A stretch of DNA of 64,000 nt, taken from Liolophura sinensis. Its lineage: Eukaryota > Mollusca > Polyplacophora > Chitonida > Chitonidae. The notes under the pieces are model-generated. The model made no database searches, had not been told where the DNA came from, and saw only the letters and a list, made by a program, of their open reading frames with translations. The translations under genes were made by a program, and so were the position numbers. Of the stretch, positions 47,301-59,300 are shown one piece after another (positions within the stretch are counted from its first letter, which is position 1; each line of letters opens with the position of its first letter). The DNA lies in NCBI RefSeq assembly GCF_032854445.1, contig NC_088304.1, forward strand, positions 23,793,513-23,857,512, given 5' to 3'.

Positions 47301-50300
47301 CACCTGGTAATGCTGCGTTCTCAACTCCCCTAACCTCATCCTCCTCTCCTTACCTGACCCTGTTCCCAGTCCTCACTCTCCCCAGCCACCTGGTAATGCT
47401 GCTTTCTCAACTCCCCTAACTTCATCCTCCTCTCCTTACCTCATCCTGTTCCCAGTTCTCACTCACCCCAGCCAGCTGGTAATGCTGCTTTCTCAACTTC
47501 CCTCACTTCATCCTCCTCTCCTTACCTCATCCTGTTCCCAGTCCTCACTCTCCCCAGCCAGCTGGTAATGCTGCTTTCAAAACTTCCCTCACTTCATCCT
47601 CCTCTCCTTACCTGATCCTGTTCCCAGTTCTCACTCTCCCCAGCCAGCTGGTAATGCTGCTTTCTCAACTTCCCTCACTTCATCCTCCTCTCCTTACCTC
47701 ATCCTGTTCCCAGCCCTCACTCTCCCCAGCCAGCTGGTAATGCTGTTTTCTCAACTTCCCTAATGTCATCCTCCTCTCCTTACCTCATCCTGTTCCCAGC
47801 CCTCACTCTCCCCAGCCAGCTGGTAATGCTGCTTTCTCAACTTCCCTAATGTCATCCTCCTCTCCTTACCTCATCCTGTTCCCAGTCCTCACTCACCCCA
47901 GCCAGCTGGTAATGCTGCTTTCTCAACTTCCCTCACTTCATCCTCCTCTCCTTACCTCATCCTGTTCCCAGCCCTCACTCTCCCCAGCCAGCTGGTAATG
48001 CTGTTTTCTCAACTTCCCTAATGTCATCCTACTCTCCTTACCTCATCCTGTTCCCAGCCCTCACTCTCCCCAGCCAGCTGGTAATGCTGCTTTCTCAACA
48101 TCCCTAACTTCATCCTCCTCTCCTTACTTGATCCTGTTCCCAGCCCTCACTCTTCCCAGCCAGCTGGTAATGCTGTTTTCTCAACTTCCCTAACCTCATC
48201 CTCCTCTCCTTACCTGACCCTGTTCCCAGTCCTCACTCTCCCCAGCCACCTGGTAATGCTGTGTTCTCAACTTCCCTAACCTCATCCTCCTCTCCTTACC
48301 TGACCCTGTTCCCAGTCCTCACTCTCCCCAGCCACCTGGTAATGCTGCGTTCTCAACTTCCCTCACTTCATCCTCCTCTCCTTACCTCATCCTGTTCCCA
48401 GCCCTCACTCTCCCCAGCCACCTGGTAATGCTGTTTTCTCAACTTCCCTAATGTCATCCTCCTCTCCTTACCTGATCCTGTTCCCAGCCCTCACTCTCCC
48501 CAGCCACCTGGTAATGCTGCGTTCTCAACTTCCCTAACCTCATCCTCCTCTCCTTACCTGACCCTGTTCCCAGTCCTCACTCTCCCCAGCCACCTGGTAA
48601 TGCTGCGTTCTCAACTTCCCTCACTTCATCCTCCTCTCCTTACCTCATCCTATTCCCAGCCCTCACTCTCCCCAGCCAGCTGGTAATGCTGTTTTCTCAA
48701 CTTCCCTAATGTCATCCTACTCTCCTTACCTGATCCTGTTCCCAGCCCTCTCTCTCCCCAGCCAGCTGGTAATGCTGCTTTCTCAACTTCCCTAATGTCA
48801 TCCTCCTCTCCTTACCTGATCCTGTTCCCAGTCCTCACTCACCCCAGCCAGCTGGTAATGCCGCTTTCTCAACTTCCCTCACTTCATCCTCCTCTCCTCA
48901 CCTCATCCTGTTCCCAGCCCTCACTCTCCCCAGCCAGCTGGTAATGCTGTTTTCTCAACATCCCTAACTTCATCCTCCTCTCCTTACCTCATCCTGTTCC
49001 CAGCCCTCACTCTCCCCAGCCAGCTGGTAATGCTGCGTTCTCAACTTCCCTCACTTCATCCTCCTCTCCTTACCTCATCCTGTTCCCAGTCCTCACTCTC
49101 CCCAGCCAGCTGGTAATGCTGCATTCTCAACTTCCCTAACCTCATCCTTCTCTCCTTACCTGACCCTGTTCCCAGTCCTCACTCTTCCCAGCCAGCTGGT
49201 AATGCTGTTTTCTCAACATCCCTAACTTCATCCTCCTCTCCTTACCTCATCCTGTTCCCAGCCCTCACTCTCCCCAGCCAGCTGGTAATGCTGCTTTCTC
49301 AACATCCCTAACTTCATCCTCCTCTCCTTACTTGATCCTGTTCCCAGTCCTCACTCTTCCCAGCCACCTGGTAATGCTGTTTTCTCAACATCCCTAACTT
49401 CATCCTCCTCTCCTTACCTCATCCTGTTCCCAGCCCTCACTCTCCCCAGCCAGCTGGTAATGCTGCTTTCTCAACTTCCCTAACCTCATCCTCCTCTCCT
49501 TACCTCATCCTGTTCCCAGTCCTCACTCTCCCCAGCCAGCTGGTAATGCTGTTTTCTCAACTTCCCTAACGTCATCCTCCTCTCCTTACCTGACCCTGTT
49601 CCCAGTCCTCACTCTCCCCAGCCACCTGGTAATGCTGCGTTCTCAACTTCCCTAACCTCATCCTCCTCTCCTTACCTCATCCTGTTCCCAGTCCTCACTC
49701 TCCCCAGCCAGCTGGTAATGCTGCGTTCTCAACTTCCCTAACCTCATCCTCCTCTCCTTACCTCATCCTGTTCCCAGCCCTCACTCTCCCAGCCAGCTGG
49801 TAATGCTGTTTTCTCAACTTCCCTAACGTCATCCTCCTCCCCTCACCTGATCCTGTTCCCAGCCCTCACTCTCCCCAGCCAGCTGGTTATGCTGCTTTCT
49901 CAACTCCCCTAACTTCATCCTCCTCTCCTTACTTGATCCTGTTCCCAGCCCTCACTCTCCCCAGACAGCTGGTAATGCTGCTTTCTCAACTTCCCTAACT
50001 TCATCCTCCTCTCCTTACCTCATCCTGTTCCCAGTCCTCACTCTCCCCAGCCAGCTGGTAATGCTGCTTTCTCAACTTCCCTAATGTCATCCTCCTCTCC
50101 TTACCTGATCCTGTTCCCAATCCTCACTCTCCCCAGCCACCTGGTAATGCTGCTTTCTCAACTTCCCTAACGTCATCCTCCTCTCCTTACTTGATCCTGT
50201 TCCCAGCCCTCACTCTCCCCAGCCAGCTGGTAATGCTGCTTTCTCAACTTTCTCAACTTCCCCAACTCCATCCTCCCCTCACCTGATCCTGTTCCCAGCC

Positions 50301-53300
50301 CTCACTCTCCCCAGCCAGCTGGTAATGCTGTTTTCTCAACATCCCTAACTTCATCCTCCTCTCCTTACCTCATCCTGTTCCCAGCCCTCACTCTCCCCAG
50401 CCACCTGGTAATGCTGCGTTCTCAACTTCCCTCACTTCATCCTCCTTTCCTTACCTCATCCTGTTCCCAGCCCTCACTCTCCCCAGCCAGCTGGTAATGC
50501 TGCTTTCTCAACTTCCCTAACGTCATCCTCCTCTCCTTACCTCATCCTGTTCCCAGTCCTCACTCTCCCCAGCCAGCTGGTAATGCTGCTTTCTCAACTT
50601 CCCTAACCTCATCCTCCTCTCCTTACTTGATCCTGTTCCCAACCCTCACTCTCCCCAGCCAGCTGGTAATGCTGCTTTCTCAACTTTCTCAACTTCCCCA
50701 ACTCCATCCTCCCCTCACCTGATCCTGTTCCCAGCCCTCACTCTCCCCAGCCACCTGGTAATGCTGTTTTCTCAACATCCCTAACTTCATCCTCCTCTCC
50801 TTACTTGATCCTGTTCCCAGCCCTCACTCTCCCCTGCCAGCTGGTAATGCTGTTTTCTCAACTTCCCTAACGTCATCCTCCTTTCCTTACCTGATCCTGT
50901 TCCCAGCCCTCACTCTCCCCAGCCAGCTGGTAATGCTGCTTTCTCAAATTTCCTAACTTCACCCTCTCTTTCTCAAGCAAGGTTTCCAATTCAATGACAT
51001 GGACCTGGAATAAAACAACAATCAACTAATTTATTACAAACATTCCATTTTCTCAAGAATAATTTTGCGTGCAGTTCAGCTAGAATAATGCAGGGCAGTC
51101 GTGAAAACATAATTGCAAAGCAGTAATTATATATATTATTAAGTTTGGGCAGCTAACCATAGTATTAAATAACTAAACGACAACTGAATGGCATTTTTAT
51201 TTGAAATTCCTCAGTTCCTCAGCATAGAGTGGATCTACGACAGGGAAAAAATCCTGTCCAACATCTCAGTGAATTACTCCCAAATCTGACATCTACAGCA
51301 ACAAATTCTCAGATAACCCAATCAAATGAGTCGGCTTATAAGACTACCCAAATTCTTCAACCTTTTCAATCGCCTCTCCAACCAATGAAACAATCTGAGA
51401 GATGTATGGGGTGTAAGGAAATAATTTGCGCAGTTTAGGAAGCTTGCATCTTACATGAGACAAACAAATAATTTTTAGAGTCATTTTCATAATAATTGTA
51501 TGCATAAATTCCACTTAAAAATGTGCTTTAGTGGTTGAAAAAGTTGAAGATTTACAGAATTACCTATTGAGACCAGCATCGTGATATGAGGACTTGACCC
51601 TTTTACCACTACACTGATAGCTGCCTTTATTCAGCAAACCATATACAGTAGCTGTTTTTGTCTGGAGATAAACAATGGGCACACATTACCTGTGTTTGCA
51701 TCTCGAGTTTTTTCGTCTGATGAAGGGATAGTTTTGTGAAGTCCATTAAATCTGTAACAAAAATTTTTTCGTTTTTCATTTCATGGATTTTTCATCCAGT
51801 ACTCCAGAACATTTCATTAATTCTAGTACACGTCTATGGTCAGGTACAAGGTCAAACTAAATAAACCTCACAACAAAGTATACCTGGCAAACCAACAAAA
51901 AATAACAAAGCTGTGAAAAATGTCAAGATTACATATCACGCCTGAATTAAATATTTGATAAGGTGAGTAGCACAAAGTAACAACTCAAAAATCATCTAAT
52001 TTGTAGGAAATGTCGGACTCTGCAAGCAATTCCTAGTGTGATGGGAAAACCTTGAAAAAAAGAGAAAATCATAAAAAAAACAAAGAAAAGAATCCACACA
52101 TCGGACAAAACAAAAGGCAGGTTTTTATTCCATTTTTTACTGGATTTTTGATATAACTGCCTGTAAAACCCAAAATCAAATTACTGATAAACTTTCCCGT
52201 GTATAACACAGCCCAATATCGGTAAAACACATGAGAATTTCGCATACACAAACGGTATACAAAGTGAAGTGAAATCTGTGTACAAGATACCTTTAAGGTA
52301 GACTATTACACTTACTCTGATCCTCAATCATCTCAGCTCCTGTCTTGGCTGAGGCTACCACATTCCCGGTTGCCACGGAAACCCCTTTGGATGCCTCCGA
52401 CACCTGTTTCAGCCGCTCACTGCCCCGGTCTGCCTTGACCTTGGATGCCACGACTAACTGTGCCGTACTCGCCGCTATCTCATTAGAGCACACCATCAGC
52501 TCTTCAAACTTTCCTTCTCCCTTCACAACTTTGTCAGCCGCCTCTCTACGAAAATGTAATTTTTAAAAATTTTTAATGATGAATAATTGGAAATATATTT
52601 TGGACACAAAAGGATATTTACACAGCTAAACATCCTTGTGATGGATATGATCGTGTGAACTCAGGAATTAGATATATTGGAAGCTGTATGAAGATATCTT
52701 TTTCCTGTTAAGAAAAACTGAAAAAGAGTTAATTTCCTTTGGCAGTACTATAGTAATGGAAATACCATGTATTTATTTATTTATTTATTTATTTGATTGG
52801 TGTTTTACGCCGTACTCAAGAATATTTCAGTTATATGACTGCGGCCAGCATTATGGTGGGTGGAAACCAGGCTGGGGAAACCCACGACTATCTGCAGGTT
52901 GCTGACAGACCTTCCCATGTACGGCCAGAGAGGAAGCCAGCTGGAGAGGAAGCCAGCATGAGCTGGTCTTGAACTCACAGCGACTGCATTGGTGAGAGAC
53001 TCCTGGGTCACTGCGCTGCGCTAGTGCGCTAACCGACTGAGCCACAGAGGCCCCAGAAATACCTTGTATTCCTCTTATCAAAATATCTATTCAGCACCCA
53101 CACAAAAGTAACAAAATGTGGCTATCTTCCCTCTGTTGTGGGCTGCTGACACGATTCAGAACAACGCCCTCTACAGCTCACACCAACAATATCAAGTAAA
53201 TATAAGTAAAAACATTATATGACAATGTCACAGAGACAGGTAGAGACCAAACTTACACCAAAGCATTGGCTCCCCACCCCACAGCTTTGGCTGCCGAGAT

Positions 53301-56300
53301 CAGTCCCTCCGTCCACCGATGGTTCTTTTTGTAGAATTCCTTGGCCGACTGCGTTCCCTGCAAACATACGATCAATATACATGATGTATTTACAGCAAGC
53401 AATACCGGTGGTTTAGCAATTAATAAACATTGAACAGAATATTTGTCATAAAGGCTTTGTTCATATTTTCTGAGTGCTGTCATGTATTACAGCACATACT
53501 TCATGGAGTGATTCTTGGTTTGTCATTGGCCTTTACACTGTCACATGATATTCTGCAAAACCTGACCTGCAACAATAGCCAGCTTAATTAAAGAAGAATC
53601 ACGCCCAAAATTGAACGGTCAGACTTGTAGGCGGTGTAAGCTTATAGGCTGCTTTTCTAAGGCTTTTACCATTTCTCTAGATTTATTTATATATTTATTT
53701 AATGGGTGTTTCATGCCGTACTCAAAAATATTTCACTTATACCACAACGGCCAACAACATGGTAGGCGAAAACCTGGCAGAACCCAGGGAAAACCCACGA
53801 CCATCTGCAGGTTGTTGCCAGATTTGTGCATGTACGACCATAGAGTGGCTCAGTTTATCATCCGAGTACATGTACCTTGGTACAGCGAACAAACACTAAT
53901 GGAATAGAAAGTCTAATCTAATGCTCATGAAACCCAAGTTAGTTCAGACAACAGAAAGTTTGAACAGATGCAATTATGGTTTTTATTCAAACAAACCAAT
54001 GCTCCCTTCAACTTACTCGTCCCTGACCAACGATTTCTTTCTGCAGATTCTTTGACCTCTCCACAAGAATTCTAATGGCCTGGAACATAAAAAAAACAAA
54101 CTGATATGAAGAAAACAATCTGATTTCTAATTTTAAAAGTCATAATCACTCAGACCTGAGAATACAACCAAATATTCGAGGTCAAAGTGTAGAATTCACA
54201 CATAAGGAGGCTAGTTGCTGGGTAAAACAGAAATTTTACAACTGATGCCTTTAGACATACTAGGTGAAAATCTCAAACTGCTAAAGCGTGGGAAATAATC
54301 TTTGTGATTGGTTGGTTTTACCTTTAACAGATCAATACCACCATACCAAGACTGCATTACTGCTACAGAACTGGTTGAGCATTTCAAGGTTGTAGAGAAA
54401 CTGTCAGCCTTAACCTTCCTTACCTTCATCAGAAGAGAAACTGTCAGCCTTAACCTTCCTTACCTTCATCAGAAGAGAAACTGTCAGCCTTAACCTTCCT
54501 TACCTTCATCAGAAGAGAAACTGTCAGCCTTAACCTTCCTTACCTTCATCAGAAGAGAAACTGTCAGCCTTAACCTTCCTTACCTTCATCAGAAGAGAAA
54601 CTGTCAGCCTTAACCTTCCTTACCTTCATCAGAAGAGAAACTGTCAGCCTTAACCTTCCTTACCTTCATCAACGCTGTACATGAATCAATGATCCTCTCA
54701 TTCACCTCAAGCTGCAAGCCCGAGCTCTCTGCTCGTGCAGAATGCATCAGTTCCTGGTGGACAGAAAGGGTAAAACTTATTTCTTGTACTGCACTGGTGT
54801 TCTAACTTGTTACAAATTCTGTGTTATATTTATACAACAAAGAGTCAGATTTACAGGATGCCGGACCTAACCAGGTTGTACTGAGACAACTGTTACATGA
54901 GCCCAATACAACGATTCCTGGTGGACAGAACAGATAATACCCATACTTACTTTAATATTTATTTTAGTTCATTGGTTTTTTAACCTGTTATGAATTCCGT
55001 GTTTTATTTATACAACAAAGATTCAGGTTTACAGACGCGGAATGCAGGATTCAACCCAGGTTGTAGCCCAGACAACTCTTACATGAGCTGGATACAACAA
55101 TTTCTGGTGGACAGAACAGATAATACTTATTTAGATATTTACTTTATTTCATTGGTTTTTTAACCTGTTATGAAAACAGTGTTTTATTTATATGACAAAT
55201 AGTTCACTTTTCACAGACGCAGGATGCAGGACTCAACCCATGTAGGAAATGAGACAACATGAGCTGGATACAGCAAAGTAACTTTCAAATTCTATTTTTC
55301 GAATTTAATTTTAACCAAGCATCAAAAGCAACTGTTCAAGTTCAGTCTTAAAGTTCACACAGTATGACAAGTTCTGCTTCATAAAGGACTGATTATTTCA
55401 AGCCCTGTTTTAAACTTCAACTTCATACTGTATTAGTTTTCAATTTAGTTTTCATTGATCTACGATCAAGAATTTGTCAGTTACATGTGTACAAAAGCAT
55501 GCAGGTGGTGAATTTTAAGGATGGAGAAAAGTAAAAGACCCTGGGCACTAAATTACCTACAGTCAGGGGTCAAAACTAGTTGCTGGTGTATCTCACCTCA
55601 AACCTGGCCGCAGCCTGTTCTATAGCTTTGGTTGTAGCGTCAATCTCTTCATCCACCATATCCCCGATCTCTCCGACCTTCACGTCCTCCATCTTTGGTA
55701 CGAGAGCCTCGGCGAGACCAATGATACGCTGGACACGGCTCGTTAACGAGTTTATGTCAGTCCTTAATGAGGCTGTGTCATCTGACAAGTACAGATGAGA
55801 ATGTCATGATGAATTAATTAATGAAACCTCTTACACTTTGTGATTTGCTCGTGCCCGAAGTCCTCCATGTTAATAAATTTATTTATTTATTTGATTGGTG
55901 TTTTACACCGTAGAATATTTACTACAAGAATATTTGCTGGAGAGGAAGCCACCATGAGCTGGACTTGAACTCACAGCCATCGCATTGGTGAGATGCTCAT
56001 GGGTCGTTACGCTGCACTAGCGAGCTAACCAACTGAGCCACGAAGGCCCCTCAATGTTAATAAACCATGAATAAACAGCAACACTGTATCACATATGATG
56101 GCAGTTGAGTTTCACTGCCACTAGCAAGTAGATAAAATCTCCAAAGAATTGGACCGACACCATTCCAGTTAAATTTGAATTTGAATATAAGTATATCATT
56201 GTTATTTTTCTCCAGGTGCTATTCTTTCACTACAATACAACCAACTGAACATTCTACCAACAAATCAATGTACAACTTACTTTTCTCCACACTGCCGAGT

Positions 56301-59300
56301 ACTTTAAGCCCATCTTCCCCAGCAACTTTACAGGCACTGGACAATTCTGTAAAAACATAAATATTTAGTCACAAAACCCAATTTCCTTTAAGGAAACTTT
56401 GAAAGCAAGTTTGCCTGGATCAAGACCGTCCAAAGATCTGAATTCATTAATTCTTCTCTTTATTACATCACAATAGGAGAGTTTCGAGTTCGAACTTTTT
56501 TATTGATGAAGGTAGAAAAAGTCCATCTGACTCATGTGACCTGTAAAAAACGTTTACATGGGCACTTTAACATGGGCATGTGGAAAAAGTGTCATAAAAT
56601 AACTTAGAGTGGACTAATGACAGGGAAAATTAAGAAGCTGAACGTTTGTGATCTTGAGATGTTTCTGAAGGAAAGAGATGCCATTCGTGTCTCTGGAAAA
56701 AGGTGAGAGAGGTGATCAGTAAAATCAATTTTAAGAAAGGTTGCCTAGCATTTTAATCAGTCACATGACACAGCAGGACTGTTTTTGCCCTGTCGACAAA
56801 AGATTGCCAACTCGAAACTCTCCTATTATGGGTGTACGTGTGCTCATAAAAATGTGTGGCATAGGTGTATGGAAATCTAGAATTTCCAGATTGCCTACGT
56901 GGTGAGCATTGACAAAGCGAACTGGTGAAGGACTTCCCGTACCAATAACTCTGATATTTTCGATAAAACCTGAACAATACAGACACCCGCTGCCCAGGCC
57001 TTCATATCCAAGCACAACAGCTATCTTAAAAAACTTTGACTCACAAAGCATTTTTTTTTTAATTTCATTTCTAATTTTTGATTTTTTCATTAAAAAACAA
57101 AACATGAAAAATAAAACGACATTTTACAAAAAAAAAAAAAAAAAAATCACCAATAAGTGGTGACCAAAAACATTGTGGTAATTCCCCAAGCATCTTCAAA
57201 TGAGGATTTAGGGGAAATACACGTAATAAAATAAAATAGCAGGTCATATCAAAAGGTATCAGATCATTTCAGATCTGGCATGCAACTTACTAAATAACGT
57301 AAAAATAGCAGTCCATGGAATATTTTCTAAAACAAGCCCTGGGTGCCTGAGAAGTTTTGCAAAAAGTCAGAGTAAACGCTGGAGAAAACTGAGATTTGGA
57401 ACGTTTGTGATGTCCCAGGTGAAAAGTGGTATCAGCTGTGTTTCCAAAACATGTCAAGACATTCATGTCAAAAGTTGCTCAGTATTTTTGAAAGTCGCAT
57501 GATAGAGAAGGACCATTTTTTATTTTCGAACTCGAAACTCTGCTGTGCTTCATGCCTATTTTAAGCTACAAACCAAGGACAGTTTCTCACCTTCTCCGGG
57601 CTCTATCTGTGCGGAGTGGGAGGTGGCAATGCCGTGAATGACGCAGTCGCCAAGGTGATGGCAGAAGTTGGTGATGGACTGAACGTACTCATCCAAACCT
57701 AACAAAGGAAAGTAACAAGCACACATTCCTAAAACCCAGACAGTGCTGGCAAGATGATGTGAAAAAATTATGAAAATCAATTCTGTTTAGTATCTTTTTT
57801 TTTCAAATAATTTAAGTTTGAATATTTCATGTTAAAATAGATGTAAAATAAAACAAACATATTTGTATGTATAGTAAACATACTGAAACAGAGTTCACAG
57901 ACTGAGTTACCCATGGTTTTACCTGACTGCAAATGTTCTTTAAACATTTATATATTTACTTATTCCCTTGACAGAGGCTTCGTGTTATAGTCAAGAGTAT
58001 TTTGTTTTTACTGCTGTGATCAGGTTTATCGGGAAACCAGGACCAAGGTGGTCAGGGCAAATGATAGTAGTGATAGCCATGGCAGGTTATAATCCACAGA
58101 TGATGACAAAGGGCCAGTCTGATCGCCAACAGGAAAATTTTAATGTAAAACTGCATATTTTTAAAGAGTGTATCGGGGAGCTGTGATTTTTATGTGTAAT
58201 TTTCGGTTAACTATTACTTAAGCTTAATTAAAAGCTTGTGAGTGCTTATTTAAGTTAAGATAAAACCAAACACACAAACCTTCAAACATATTATACCTCA
58301 TCCCCATTGTTCAAACAGTAAAGCGATGAGTACACATCTAATGGGTGTATATTTTGGGAAATCAGTCGCCAATTTTCTTATTTATTTGGGACATTTGTGG
58401 CTTCAAATTGAAAAACAAATGACCCAAAATGGAAAATTTGGAAAACATTTGGTAAATTATGCTCTTGATAGTGTAACTCAGTGGGAGCTCTACTTTAAAA
58501 TAGGGAGCAAAATTGCAAATACAGTATTTCAATAGATGGGTTTTATACGCAAAATTCTGACTTTTTCTCTACGTCATCCTGCGAGAGGAATGTAGGAGCA
58601 GTCAACTTTACAAGCTGAGGAGGCCACACATGTACTTACTGGACGTGTCGTTGTTGTACTTGTCACTGGATTCCTGTAGTGTTTTAAGCTTCTGGAGCAC
58701 TGGCTGAGCCCGTGTCAACAGGAACTCTGTCAACAGAACACATCACACTGAATCTATCTTAGTAAACTTTGGACTGTATAATCATTTTTATCAATCCTAT
58801 TCAATACATCACTGTATTATAAAAGTGAGTGGGTGTAAAGTTATTTATCTCCGGACCCTCTGATAAGGATAAATGGGGTCTACATGGCCACCAGAAAGGA
58901 AAGTAAATTTCCCATGGAGCAGCAAATACGTGTATATTTATTAATTTACTTACAATACTTCACACACATGTACATAATGTAGGTCATGTTTTCAACTGAA
59001 GCGGAAAAGAAGAAATGATAACAAACATCCTAATAGTTTTTTTCAGGATGCCATTTTTACAATATCTTTTTCTTTAGATACAGAACCAGAGATAATTATG
59101 TGCTAAAGTTCTCTTCATGTATGCCAGTAGTGTACCACTAGCCTGCCTGCAGGCTGCTTGTGGTGCGTTTGTGGAATGCTCACAGTCTGCTTGTAGAAAG
59201 GCACAGATGGTTGGTCACAATATCAAGTTACACTGCAGTTACGCTACCTCCTCAACAGTGACAGATAACAGGCTCCCAAAGATCAGTTGAGAGAGCGTCC

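Noticed and set aside
47171-47419. A + strand frame rich in Ser and Pro
   Set aside because: It is the antisense of the HIP1 86 bp array.
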